Source: Streptomyces aurantiacus
Lineage (GTDB): Bacteria > Actinomycetota > Actinomycetes > Streptomycetales > Streptomycetaceae
Reading direction: 5' to 3'
Assembly (NCBI RefSeq): GCF_027107535.1
Contig: NZ_CP114283.1
Coordinates: 9,475,226 to 9,539,225, forward strand
DNA length: 64,000 nt
In this document: positions 27,075 to 35,492 of the stretch, piece after piece
Numbering within the stretch: the stretch's first letter is position 1
How the letters are laid out: every line of letters starts with the position of its first letter
Notes under the pieces: model-generated
Databases searched by the model: none
What the model was told of the DNA's origin: nothing
Seen by the model: the letters and a program-made list of their open reading frames with translations, nothing else
Position numbers and translations under genes: made by a program

Positions 27075-28550
27075 TCAGGTCTGTGCCATGTCCACGAAGC
27101 GTGAGTAGTGGCCCTGGAAGGCGACCGTGATCGTGGCCGTCGGGCCGTTACGGTGCTTGCCCACGATGATGTCCGCCTCGCCCGCGCGCGGCGACTCCTT
27201 CTCGTAGGCGTCCTCACGGTGCAGCAGGATCACCATGTCCGCGTCCTGCTCGATGGACCCGGATTCACGCAGGTCGGAGACCATCGGCTTCTTGTCGGTG
27301 CGCTGCTCGGGACCACGGTTCAGCTGGGACAGCGCGATGACGGGCAGCTCCAGCTCCTTCGCCAGCAGCTTCAGGTTTCGCGACATGTCCGAGACCTCCT
27401 GCTGCCGGCTCTCGGAGCGCTTGCCACCGGACTGCATCAGTTGCAGGTAGTCGATGACGACGAGCTTCAGGTCGGCGCGCTGCTTGAGACGGCGGCACTT
27501 GGCACGGATCTCCATCATCGACAGGTTCGGGGAGTCGTCGATGAAGAGCGGGGCGGCCGAGACGTCCGGCATCCGGCGGGCGAGCCGGGTCCAGTCCTCG
27601 TCGGTCATCGTGCCGGAGCGCATGTGATGCAGCGCCACGCGTGCTTCGGCGGACAGCAGACGCATGGCGATTTCGTTGCGGCCCATTTCGAGCGAGAAGA
27701 TCACGCTCGGCATGTTGTGCTTGATCGAGCAGGCTCGCGCGAAGTCGAGCGCCAGCGTCGACTTACCCATGGCGGGACGAGCCGCGATGATGATCATCTG
27801 TCCGGGATGCAGACCGTTGGTGAGCTGGTCGAGGTCGGTGAAGCCGGTCGGCACACCGGTCATCTCCCCCGACCGCGAACCGATCGCCTCGATCTCGTCG
27901 AGCGCGCCCTCCATGATGTCGCCGAGCGGCAGATAGTCCTCGGTCGTGCGCTGCTCGGTGACCGCGTAGATCTCGGCCTGGGCGCTGTTGACGATCTCGT
28001 CGACGTCACCGTCGGCCGCGTATCCCATCTGCGTGATGCGGGTGCCGGCCTCGACCAGGCGGCGCAGGACGGCGCGCTCGTGGACGATCTCCGCGTAGTA
28101 CTCGGCGTTGGCCGCGGTCGGGACCGTCTGGACCAGGGTGTGCAGATAGGACGCGCCGCCGACCTTGGTGATCTCGCCACGTTTGGTGAGCTCGGCGGCA
28201 ACCGTGATCGGGTCGGCCGGCTCGCCCTTGGCGTAGAGGTCGAGGATCGCTCCGTAGACGGTCTCGTGTGCCGGACGGTAGAAGTCGTGGCCCTTGAGGA
28301 CTTCCACGACGTCGGCGATGGCGTCCTTCGAAAGCAGCATGCCGCCGAGAACGGACTGCTCGGCGTCAAGATCCTGCGGTGGTACGCGCTCGAAGGACGA
28401 ACCGGCCCCGTCCCAGGCACTGTTGTCCGAACCGCGGTCGTGCTGGTCGTCCCGGCTCCGGCCCCCGTCGCGGCGCTGGCGGGAGGCGGGCAGACGGTCA
28501 CTGGGACCGCTGTCGGCCCACGGATCGTCCAAGGGCTCGGAAATACTCAC
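27075..28550 (-). CDS. dnaB: replicative DNA helicase DnaB
   Basis: 491-residue hexameric 5'-3' helicase of the replication fork. N-terminal domain 'PPQDLDAEQSVLGGMLLSKD'; Walker A in 'AARPAMGKSTLALDFARA'; Walker B in 'KLVVIDYLQLMQSGG'; the C-terminal 'RNGPTATITVAFQGHYSRF' is typical. The length shows no intein, unlike some actinobacterial DnaB. GTG at 28550 is preceded by AGGAGGTG; the 97-residue extension upstream is not homologous and runs through a cluster of DnaA-box-like words. Located about 35 kb from dnaA. Confidence 0.97.
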   Translation of the reverse strand: MSISEPLDDPWADSGPSDRLPASRQRRDGGRSRDDQHDRGSDNSAWDGAGSSFERVPPQDLDAEQSVLGGMLLSKDAIADVVEVLKGHDFYRPAHETVYGAILDLYAKGEPADPITVAAELTKRGEITKVGGASYLHTLVQTVPTAANAEYYAEIVHERAVLRRLVEAGTRITQMGYAADGDVDEIVNSAQAEIYAVTEQRTTEDYLPLGDIMEGALDEIEAIGSRSGEMTGVPTGFTDLDQLTNGLHPGQMIIIAARPAMGKSTLALDFARACSIKHNMPSVIFSLEMGRNEIAMRLLSAEARVALHHMRSGTMTDEDWTRLARRMPDVSAAPLFIDDSPNLSMMEIRAKCRRLKQRADLKLVVIDYLQLMQSGGKRSESRQQEVSDMSRNLKLLAKELELPVIALSQLNRGPEQRTDKKPMVSDLRESGSIEQDADMVILLHREDAYEKESPRAGEADIIVGKHRNGPTATITVAFQGHYSRFVDMAQT

Positions 28551-28732
28551 CGGGCCACCTCCTCCCGTCCGCCGAGCGGACCTCGCCGTGCCTCTCATTC
28601 CTACGGCACGACACTGACAAATGAGACGCCCAACTCCGGTTCTGACGCGTCGGTTTTGCGAGGTTTCCGAGGACGGAGGAGGGAGAGGGTGCCGCACCAC
28701 GGTAGGCCCGCGGGCACCGTCAGCCAATCTGG

Positions 28733-28842
28733 TTATCCACAGGCCATGTGGACGACGGCCCTGATGCTGTGGAGAACTCCGCAAAACCTGTGCACGACCC
28801 GGTGGACAGGACTGTGAACAAGCACTCAGCCTCTTTTCCACA
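28733..28842. promoter_or_regulatory. cluster of DnaA-box-like sites upstream of dnaB
   Basis: Four words fit or nearly fit the Streptomyces DnaA box (T/C)(T/C)(G/A/C)TCCACA: TTATCCACA (28733-28741, plus), TGTGGACGA (28747-28755, i.e. TCGTCCACA on minus), TGTGGAGAA (28768-28776, TTCTCCACA on minus), and TTTTCCACA (28834-28842, one mismatch). DnaA binding is inferred from sequence. Confidence 0.65.
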
Positions 28843-28972
28843 CCTACCCTGACCTGCGTTTATCCCGTCCACCGGCTGTGCAGAAGAAAAACTTTCCCGG
28901 TCGGACCAAGATCGATGGAAATGGCGTGTGACGGCCCGTCGCACGAGATTGCCAGTAAGGGTCATGGGACCC

Positions 28973-29002
28973 TTGCATCTCTTACCTGTGGAAGATTAGA
29001 TT
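28973..29002 (+). promoter_or_regulatory. leaderless promoter of MATE gene
   Basis: TTGCAT (28973-28978) and TAGATT (28997-29002) are separated by 18 bp, and the ATG at 29010 begins 7 nt after the -10 box, the geometry of a leaderless transcript. No ribosome site precedes that ATG. Confidence 0.6.
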
Positions 29003-29009
29003 GATGTGC

Positions 29010-30347
29010 ATGACACAGGCTCCCGTGGCCCCCAAGGCCACCCGGCGTCGGCACGACCGAGAGATCGTCGCGCTGGCTGTCCCGGCCTTCGGCGCGCTCA
29101 TCGCCGAGCCTCTTTTCCTGATGGCCGACACGGCCATCGTCGGCCATCTCGGCACCGCGCAACTCGCCGGTCTCGGAGTCGCCTCCGCTCTCCTCGCCAC
29201 CGCCGTCAGCATCTTCGTCTTCCTCGCGTACGCCACCACGGCCGCCGTCGCCCGTCGGGTCGGCGCGGGAGATCTGCAAGCCGCCATCCGCCAGGGGATG
29301 GACGGCATCTGGCTCGCCCTGCTGCTCGGCGCCGCCGTCATCGCCATCGTTCTGCCCACCGCACCCGCCCTGGTGGAACTCTTCGGGACCTCGGACACCG
29401 CTACCCCCTACGCCGTCACGTACCTGCGTATCTCGACGCTCGGTATCCCCGCGATGCTTGTCGTCCTCGCTGCCACCGGCGTCCTGCGTGGCTTGCAGAA
29501 CACGAGGACCCCGCTCTATGTCGCCATCGCGGGCTTCGTCGCCAACGCCGTCCTGAACGCGGCTCTCGTCTACGGCGCGGACCTCGGCATCGCCGGCTCC
29601 GCCTGGGGCACCGTCATCGCCCAGTTCGGTATGGCGACGGCGTACCTCTATGTGGTCGTCCGCGGGGCGCGCAAGCACAGAGCGTCCCTGCGCCCCGACC
29701 TCGCCGGGATACGCGCTTGTGCCCAGGCCGGAGCACCTCTCCTCGTCCGAACTCTCTCACTGCGCGCGATCCTGATGATCGCCACCGCTGTCGCCACGCG
29801 CCTCGGAGACGCCGACATCGCGGCACACCAGATCATTCTGTCGCTGTGGAGCCTGCTCGCCTTCGCGCTCGACGCGATCGCCATCGCGGGGCAAGCCATC
29901 ATCGGGCGCTATCTGGGGGCGGGCGACGCCCAGGGAGCCCGCGAGGCATGCCGCCGCATGGTCGAGTGGGGGATCGCCGTCGGCGTCGTACTCGGGGGTC
30001 TGGTCATCGCAAGCCGCCCGCTCTTCCTCCCGCTCTTCACCAGTGACTCGTCGGTCCAGGACACAGCGCTGCCCGCTCTTCTCGTGGTGGCGCTCTCCCA
30101 GCCGATCTGCGGCATCGTCTTCGTCCTCGACGGCGTACTGATGGGGGCGGGAGACGGCCCCTACCTCGCACGGGCCATGTTGGTCACCCTGGCAGTCTTC
30201 GCTCCAGTGGCGCTTCTCGTACCTGTATTCGGCGGCGGGCTCACCGCGGTCTGGGGCGCGATGACCCTCATGATGACCGTGCGCATGCTGACCTTGTGGC
30301 TGCGGACCCGCTCGGGCCGCTGGATCGTGACCGGCGCTACACGCTGA
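29010..30347 (+). CDS. MATE-family efflux transporter (DinF-like)
   Basis: 445-residue, 12-span multidrug/toxic-compound exporter. MATE signatures include 'REIVALAVPAFGALIAEPLF', 'TAIVGHLGTAQLAGLG' and 'ATGVLRGLQNTRTPLYVAIA'. Exports cationic drugs or metabolites by Na+ or H+ antiport. ATG 29010 is preferred because it sits 7 nt after a -10 box; ATG 29004 is an in-frame alternative. Immediately followed by the triple parS cluster. Confidence 0.92.
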   Translation: MTQAPVAPKATRRRHDREIVALAVPAFGALIAEPLFLMADTAIVGHLGTAQLAGLGVASALLATAVSIFVFLAYATTAAVARRVGAGDLQAAIRQGMDGIWLALLLGAAVIAIVLPTAPALVELFGTSDTATPYAVTYLRISTLGIPAMLVVLAATGVLRGLQNTRTPLYVAIAGFVANAVLNAALVYGADLGIAGSAWGTVIAQFGMATAYLYVVVRGARKHRASLRPDLAGIRACAQAGAPLLVRTLSLRAILMIATAVATRLGDADIAAHQIILSLWSLLAFALDAIAIAGQAIIGRYLGAGDAQGAREACRRMVEWGIAVGVVLGGLVIASRPLFLPLFTSDSSVQDTALPALLVVALSQPICGIVFVLDGVLMGAGDGPYLARAMLVTLAVFAPVALLVPVFGGGLTAVWGAMTLMMTVRMLTLWLRTRSGRWIVTGATR

Positions 30348-30350
30348 ACT

Positions 30351-30364
30351 GTTTCACGTGAAAC
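30351..30364. other. parS site (exact), first of a triple cluster
   Basis: GTTTCACGTGAAAC beginning 4 bp after the MATE stop codon. Confidence 0.97.
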
Positions 30365-30370
30365 GGTGGT

Positions 30371-30404
30371 GCGGCTTCTCGTTTCACGTGAAACGAGAAG
30401 CCGC
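30371..30404. terminator. 34-bp perfect palindrome with parS centre
   Basis: GCGGCTTCTC and GAGAAGCCGC flank an exact parS (30381-30394). It lies between convergent MATE and rplI genes and could terminate the MATE transcript as a hairpin. Confidence 0.75.
30381..30394. other. parS site (exact), second of a triple cluster
   Basis: GTTTCACGTGAAAC, starting exactly 30 bp after the first site, in the centre of a 34-bp palindrome. Confidence 0.97.
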
Positions 30405-30450
30405 CCGACCGAGGGACTTCGTCGCCTGGCTGACTGACGGGCTCCGGCCC

Positions 30451-30464
30451 GTTTCACGTGAAAC
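30451..30464. other. parS site (exact), third of a triple cluster
   Basis: GTTTCACGTGAAAC, starting 70 bp after the second site; dyad extends only 2 bp beyond the core. Confidence 0.97.
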
Positions 30465-30583
30465 GGAGAAACGGTCGGCCTGGAGCGAGACCTCCCCAGT
30501 CCACACCTCGTGCAGATTCGAGCTCAGCAAGGAGCAAAGGACCTCAAAGCCTGAACCGCGTCCTCAAGGCCCGAGCCACGTGA

Positions 30584-30618
30584 AGAAGGGCCACACCCTC
30601 GCGGGGTGCGGCCCTTCT
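30584..30618 (-). terminator. terminator of the rpsF-ssb-rpsR-rplI operon
   Basis: 15-bp stem (30584-30598 with 30604-30618, one wobble/mismatch) 24 bp beyond the rplI stop on the minus strand. Confidence 0.75.
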
Positions 30619-30641
30619 CTCAGCTCTGCTGAGCGCAGCGG

Positions 30642-31088
30642 TCAGGCTGCGACAACCTCGATGTTGACCTTGGCGGCAACCTCGGGGTGCAGACGCACGG
30701 ACGTCTCGTGGGCGCCCAGCGTCTTGATCGGCGAGCCCAGCTCGATGCGGCGCTTGTCGACCTCGGGGCCACCGGAAGCCTTGATCGCCGAAGCGACGTC
30801 GGCCTGGGTGACGGAACCGAAGAGACGACCGGCGTCGCCGGAGCGGACGGCCAGACGGACCTTGACGCCTTCGAGGCGGGCCTTGATCTCGTTGGCCTGC
30901 TCGATCGTCGCGATCTCGTGGATCTTGCGAGCGCGACGGATCTGCTCGACGTCCTTCTCGCCACCCTTGGTCCAGCGGATAGCGAAGTTCCGCGGGATCA
31001 GGTAGTTGCGAGCGTAACCGTCCTTGACGTCGACGACGTCGCCCGCGGCACCGAGGCCGGAGACCTCGTGGGTAAGGATGATCTTCAT
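30642..31088 (-). CDS. rplI: 50S ribosomal protein L9
   Basis: 148 residues; '[20 protein letters not shown]' and '[18 protein letters not shown]' are the L9 signature. Binds 23S rRNA domain V and spans to the neighbouring ribosome. Last gene of the rpsF-ssb-rpsR-rplI operon, 18 bp after rpsR. Confidence 0.97.
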   Translation of the reverse strand: MKIILTHEVSGLGAAGDVVDVKDGYARNYLIPRNFAIRWTKGGEKDVEQIRRARKIHEIATIEQANEIKARLEGVKVRLAVRSGDAGRLFGSVTQADVASAIKASGGPEVDKRRIELGSPIKTLGAHETSVRLHPEVAAKVNIEVVAA

Positions 31089-31106
31089 TTGTCGGTCACC
31101 CTTCCC

Positions 31107-31343
31107 TTATCGCGCGGTGGAGGTGTAGGGCAGCAGCGCCATCTCACGGCTGTTCTTCACAGCCGTGGCGACGTCACGCTGGTGCTGCGTGCAGTTGCCG
31201 GTCACGCGGCGGGCACGGATCTTGCCGCGGTCGGAAATGAACTTCCGCAGCATGTTCGTGTCCTTGTAGTCCACGTACGTGACCTTGTCCTTGCAGAAAG
31301 CGCAGACCTTCTTCTTCGGCTTGCGCACAGGCGGCTTCGCCAT
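31107..31343 (-). CDS. rpsR: 30S ribosomal protein S18 (zinc-binding form)
   Basis: 78 residues. It carries the cysteine-containing '[10 protein letters not shown]' and '[11 protein letters not shown]', i.e. the Zn-ribbon (C+) form; streptomycetes also have a Zn-independent paralogue elsewhere. AGGAGAGACACAC precedes the ATG. Binds next to S6, whose gene opens the same operon. Confidence 0.96.
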   Translation of the reverse strand: MAKPPVRKPKKKVCAFCKDKVTYVDYKDTNMLRKFISDRGKIRARRVTGNCTQHQRDVATAVKNSREMALLPYTSTAR

Positions 31344-31400
31344 GTGTGTCTCTCCTGTTTGATCAAGAAGTGTGGGTACGGCCCACCTTCGGCACGAGGC

Positions 31401-32018
31401 CTAGAAGGGGGGCTCGTCCGAGTAGCCGCCGCTGGAACCGCCGGAGCCGCCGGAGTTTCCACCCCAGCCGCCACCGCCGCCACCAGCCTGGTTGCCGCTG
31501 CCGCCGCTGGCAGGAGCGCTGGTCGCCCAGGGATCGTCGGCGGGAGCGCCGCCACCCTGCTGCTGACCGCCGCCGGAGCCTCCGCCCCAGCCGCCGCCCT
31601 GCTGACCGCCACCGCCGCCACCACCGCCGGAGTAACCGCCCTGGCCACCCCGACCGGTGGTCTTGGTGACCTTGGCCGTGGCGTTCTTCAGGCTGGCGCC
31701 GACTTCCTCGACGTCCAGTTCGTAGACCGTGCGCTTGACGCCCTCACGGTCCTCGTAGGACCGCTGCTTCAGCCGGCCCTGCACGACGACGCGCATGCCT
31801 CGCTGGAGCGACTCGGCGACGTTCTCCGCCGCCTGACGCCAGACCGAGCAGGTCAGGAACAGGCTTTCGCCGTCCTTCCACTCATTGGTCTGACGGTCGA
31901 AGGTGCGGGGAGTGGACGCGACACGGAACTTCGCGACCGCCGCACCGGACGGGGTGAAGCGCAGCTCGGGGTCATCGACAAGATTGCCGACGACCGTGAT
32001 GACGGTCTCGCCTGCCAT
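31401..32018 (-). CDS. ssb: single-stranded DNA-binding protein
   Basis: 205 residues. N-terminal OB fold ('[20 protein letters not shown]', '[18 protein letters not shown]') and a very Gly-rich linker (residues about 125-195) ending in the acidic tip 'YSDEPPF', which recruits replication and repair partners. Central gene of the S6-SSB-S18-L9 operon. Confidence 0.97.
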   Translation of the reverse strand: MAGETVITVVGNLVDDPELRFTPSGAAVAKFRVASTPRTFDRQTNEWKDGESLFLTCSVWRQAAENVAESLQRGMRVVVQGRLKQRSYEDREGVKRTVYELDVEEVGASLKNATAKVTKTTGRGGQGGYSGGGGGGGGQQGGGWGGGSGGGQQQGGGAPADDPWATSAPASGGSGNQAGGGGGGWGGNSGGSGGSSGGYSDEPPF

Positions 32019-32099
32019 GGGGGAACCTCTCGGCGGGTTTGCTGCTGGCTGCTTGGTGCTGCTGCTACTCGGTGTCCGAGATCAGCTGAGCTGGAGGGC

Positions 32100-32390
32100 T
32101 CAGTGGGTCTCGGGACGGAGGACCTTGGTCCGGAGGACCGACTCGTTCAGGTTCATCTGGCGGTCGAGTTCCTTCACGACCGCAGGCTCGGCCTGCAGGT
32201 CGATGACCGAGTAGATGCCCTCGGGCTTCTTCTTGATCTCGTACGCGAGACGACGACGGCCCCAGGTGTCGACCTTCTCGACCTTTCCGTTCGCCTCACG
32301 GACGACGGAGAGGAAGTTCTCGATCAGCGGCGAGACAGCACGCTCTTCGAGATCGGGGTCGAGGATGACCATCACTTCGTAGTGACGCAT
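32100..32390 (-). CDS. rpsF: 30S ribosomal protein S6
   Basis: 96 residues: '[19 protein letters not shown]' and '[20 protein letters not shown]' are classical S6. First gene of the operon; AAAGGAGGTGGG lies 6 nt before the ATG, a near-perfect ribosome site. In many bacteria the S6:S18 complex feeds back on this operon's leader; no such structure was identified here. Confidence 0.97.
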   Translation of the reverse strand: MRHYEVMVILDPDLEERAVSPLIENFLSVVREANGKVEKVDTWGRRRLAYEIKKKPEGIYSVIDLQAEPAVVKELDRQMNLNESVLRTKVLRPETH

Positions 32391-32664
32391 GTGTAACCCA
32401 CCTCCTTTGGACTCGGCGGCCACGGTCGTTCCGTGGCAGGAGGGTTGTGATGCGTAGCAACGGTATCGGCAGCCACTGACAATCGGGCCGCCGCTCAGCG
32501 AACTAGGCGGGAGACCGTGTCGTGGCCTGGGCAGACACCGGTGCAGACGGTACAGACTACCCGCACACCCGCTTCCGGTTGAAATCCGGGGCTCCTGACC
32601 CTCAATCTGTACACATCGGGTGTGTATGGCGCTACGATGCGCCGCCTTCCGCAGGAGGTGCCAC

Positions 32665-32979
32665 ATGGCACAGGCATTGCGACCGAACACCGCCGGTTCC
32701 CTCTTCGCCACCGACCACAAGCCCCATCCGCTCCAGGACACCCTGCTCGCCGTGACGCTGGTCCTCGGAGTGACGGCCTTCGTGTCCGCGATGTTCCACG
32801 ACCTGCATCTGCTCAGTTCCTGGGCGGGCCTGGTGGGGATCGTCACCGGCGCGTACGGGCAGTTCGTCTCCGAGACGACCCGGGAACGGTTCGGGCTGAT
32901 CCTGGGTCTGGGTGCCTCTGCCTTGGGCTTCTTCCTCGGCATGGCACACGGTGGCCTCTTCGGCGGCGTCATCGGCTGA
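32665..32979 (+). CDS. three-span membrane protein of unknown function
   Basis: 104 residues with hydrophobic segments '[18 protein letters not shown]', '[18 protein letters not shown]' and '[19 protein letters not shown]'. CAGGAGGTGCCAC precedes the ATG. Conserved position between rpsF and femX in streptomycetes; no known domain. Confidence 0.8.
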   Translation: MAQALRPNTAGSLFATDHKPHPLQDTLLAVTLVLGVTAFVSAMFHDLHLLSSWAGLVGIVTGAYGQFVSETTRERFGLILGLGASALGFFLGMAHGGLFGGVIG

Positions 32980-33176
32980 CGGCGGCTCCGGGACGAGGGC
33001 GGCTTCCGGGCCTCCCGACTCCCGGCAGGACAACACCTCGCGGTGCCCCGACCGCGTCGGTCGGGGCCCGGGATGCATACGGCCAGACAGGGGCGCTCGC
33101 AGGGCGCAGTAGGCTTCGGCGCGAGAGCCGGAGCCCCTGTATCCATGGGGACACACCAGCCCGAGGAGCGCCCCGA

Positions 33177-34298
33177 ATGAGCCTGACCCTGAGGACCATC
33201 AGCCGAGAGCAGCATCTGGCGTACATCCAGAGCCTGCCCGCGGCCAGCCACATGCAGGTCCCCGCCTGGGCAGACGTCAAGGCGGAGTGGCGCTCCGAGA
33301 GCCTCGGATGGTTCGACAACAGGTCCGGCGAGATGGTCGGGGCGGGCCTCGTCCTGTACCGCCAGCTGCCCAAGATCAAGCGCTACCTCGCCTATCTGCC
33401 CGAGGGCCCGGTCATCAACTGGTTCGCGCCGAATCTGACCGACTGGCTGGATCCGATGCTCGCGCACCTCAAGCAGCAGGGTGCCTTCTCCGTGAAGATG
33501 GGCCCGCCGGTGATCATCCGGCGCTGGGAGGCCACTTCGATCAAGAAGGGCATCCAGGACCCGGACGTGAAGCGCCTGCGCGACATCGAGGCCGACTTCA
33601 TCGAGCCGCGCGCCTTCGAGGTCGCCGACAAGCTGCGGCGCATGGGCTGGCAGCAGGGCGAGGACGGCGGGGCGGGCTTCGGCGACGTACAGCCCCGCTA
33701 CGTCTACCAGGTGCCGCTGGCCAACCGGTCGCTGGAGGACGTCCACAAGGGCTTCAACCAGCTCTGGCGGCGCAACATCAAGAAGGCCGAGAAGGCCGGC
33801 GTCGAGGTCGTACAGGGCGGCTATCAGGACCTCGAGGAGTGGCAGCGCCTCTACGAGATCACGGCTCTGCGCGACCACTTCCGGCCCCGACCGCTCTCGT
33901 ACTTCCAGCGCATGTGGACGGCTCTCAACACCGAGGACCCCAACCGCATGCGACTGTACTTCGCCCGGCACGAGGGTGTGAACCTGTCCGCCGCGACCAT
34001 GCTGGTCGTCGGAGGGCACGTCTGGTACTCCTACGGCGCCTCCGACAACATCGGGCGCGAGGTCCGGCCCTCGAACGCGATGCAGTGGCGGATGCTGCGC
34101 GACGCCTACGCGCTCGGCGCGACCGTCTACGACCTGCGCGGTATCTCCGACTCGCTCGACGAGACGGACCATCTCTTCGGTCTCATCCAGTTCAAGGTGG
34201 GTACCGGAGGGCAGGCAGCCGAATACCTCGGGGAGTGGGACTTCCCGCTCAACAAACTGCTCCACAAGGCGCTCGACATCTACATGTCGCGCCGCTGA
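33177..34298 (+). CDS. femX: FemX/FemABX peptidyltransferase (peptidoglycan interpeptide bridge)
   Basis: 373-residue FemABX enzyme with two GNAT-like subdomains; '[20 protein letters not shown]', '[18 protein letters not shown]' and '[20 protein letters not shown]' are family blocks. It adds the first glycine to the LL-diaminopimelate side chain of lipid II from glycyl-tRNA, at the inner membrane face. It is followed after 65 bp by an alanine-racemase-like gene, consistent with a wall-precursor operon. Confidence 0.92.
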   Translation: MSLTLRTISREQHLAYIQSLPAASHMQVPAWADVKAEWRSESLGWFDNRSGEMVGAGLVLYRQLPKIKRYLAYLPEGPVINWFAPNLTDWLDPMLAHLKQQGAFSVKMGPPVIIRRWEATSIKKGIQDPDVKRLRDIEADFIEPRAFEVADKLRRMGWQQGEDGGAGFGDVQPRYVYQVPLANRSLEDVHKGFNQLWRRNIKKAEKAGVEVVQGGYQDLEEWQRLYEITALRDHFRPRPLSYFQRMWTALNTEDPNRMRLYFARHEGVNLSAATMLVVGGHVWYSYGASDNIGREVRPSNAMQWRMLRDAYALGATVYDLRGISDSLDETDHLFGLIQFKVGTGGQAAEYLGEWDFPLNKLLHKALDIYMSRR

Positions 34299-34363
34299 CG
34301 CACCAGAATCCGTGTTCACACCTCTGATACACCGCTGCCACGAGAAAGGTTCCAGGTCCGGCC

Positions 34364-35395
34364 ATGGCGCTCACGCTCTACGTCGACACCGCACGCTGGC
34401 GGGCGCACCACAAGCACGTGTCCGAGCAGTTCCCGGGGCTCGTGCCCGTCTGCAAGGGGAACGGCTACGGCTTCGGCCATGAGCGGCTCGCCGACGAGGC
34501 CACCCGCCTGGGCTCGGACGTCCTGGCCGTCGGCACGACCTACGAGGCGGCGCGGATCAAGGACTGGTTCGGCGGCGACCTGCTGGTGCTGACGCCGTTC
34601 AGACGGGGCGAGGAGCCCGTCCCGCTGCCCGACCGCGTCATCCGCTCGGTTTCGTCGGTCGACGGGGTCTACGGCCTCGTGGGTGCCCGCGTCGTCATCG
34701 AGGTCATGTCCTCCATGAAGCGGCACGGGGTGAGCGAGCGGGACCTGCCCCAGCTGCACGCCGCCATAGAGAACGTGCGGCTCGAGGGCTTCGCGATCCA
34801 CCTGCCCCTGGACCGCACCGACGGCTCGGACGCCGTCGAGGAGGTCATCGGGTGGATGGACCGGCTGCGCGCGGCACGCCTGCCGTTGCACACCATGTTC
34901 GTCAGCCATCTCAAGGCCGAGGAGCTCGCCCGGCTGCAGCAGCAGTTCCCGCAGACCCGGTTCCGCGCCCGTATCGGCACGCGGCTGTGGCTGGGGGACC
35001 ACGACGCCACCCAGTACCGCGGAGCCGTTCTGGACGTCTCCGCCGTCGCCAAGGGCGACCGCTTCGGCTACCGCCAGCAGAAGGTGGCCTCGGACGGCTG
35101 GCTGGTCGTCGTGGCGGGCGGTACGTCGCACGGGGTGGGTCTGGAGGCTCCCAAGGCGCTGCACGGCGTCATGCCGCGCGCCAAGGGTGTCGCCCGGGCC
35201 GGCCTCGCCACGGTCAACCGGAACCTCTCACCCTTCGTGTGGGGCGGCAAGCAGCGCTGGTTCGCGGAGCCCCCGCACATGCAGGTCTCGATCCTCTTCG
35301 TGCCCTCGGACGCCCCGGAGCCAAAGGTCGGTGAGGAGCTGGTGGCCCACCTGCGGCACACCACCACGCAGTTCGACCGCGTCGTCGAGCGCTGA
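34364..35395 (+). CDS. alanine racemase-like PLP enzyme
   Basis: 343-residue fold-type III PLP protein. The cofactor lysine is in '[20 protein letters not shown]' near residue 31 and the phosphate-binding/TIM-barrel blocks '[13 protein letters not shown]' and '[10 protein letters not shown]' follow. The C-terminal domain is shorter and diverged from canonical Alr, so this is a paralogue rather than the main alanine racemase; an amino-acid racemase role next to FemX is plausible. Confidence 0.82.
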   Translation: MALTLYVDTARWRAHHKHVSEQFPGLVPVCKGNGYGFGHERLADEATRLGSDVLAVGTTYEAARIKDWFGGDLLVLTPFRRGEEPVPLPDRVIRSVSSVDGVYGLVGARVVIEVMSSMKRHGVSERDLPQLHAAIENVRLEGFAIHLPLDRTDGSDAVEEVIGWMDRLRAARLPLHTMFVSHLKAEELARLQQQFPQTRFRARIGTRLWLGDHDATQYRGAVLDVSAVAKGDRFGYRQQKVASDGWLVVVAGGTSHGVGLEAPKALHGVMPRAKGVARAGLATVNRNLSPFVWGGKQRWFAEPPHMQVSILFVPSDAPEPKVGEELVAHLRHTTTQFDRVVER

Positions 35396-35427
35396 CCGCA
35401 CGGGCGCCTCAGCCGCCGCCCGTACAC

Positions 35428-35470
35428 ACGTGAAAGGCCGTACACGGACTCCGTGTACGGCCTTTCACGT
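35428..35470. terminator. bidirectional terminator hairpin
   Basis: Perfect 20-bp arms (35428-35447 and 35451-35470) with a 3-nt loop between the convergent racemase-like and glycosyltransferase genes. The arms include TGAAAGG/CCTTTCA but not a parS core. Confidence 0.92.
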
Positions 35471-35492
35471 ACCTCACCCACGGTTTGTTCGC

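Larger units (their letters stand above)
28551..29009. other. dnaB/MATE divergent intergenic region with DnaA-box-like words
   Basis: 459 bp containing the dnaB leader, four DnaA-box-like 9-mers (28733-28842) and the leaderless promoter of the MATE gene (28973-29002). No gene is seen. Confidence 0.7.

Noticed and set aside
27108..28817. 569-residue plus-strand open frame
   Set aside because: Antisense of dnaB, whose product is certain.
32100..34319. 739-residue minus-strand open frame
   Set aside because: Only its 5'-distal end, residues from ATG 32390, is the real rpsF. The rest is the antisense of femX and the small membrane gene and has no family match.
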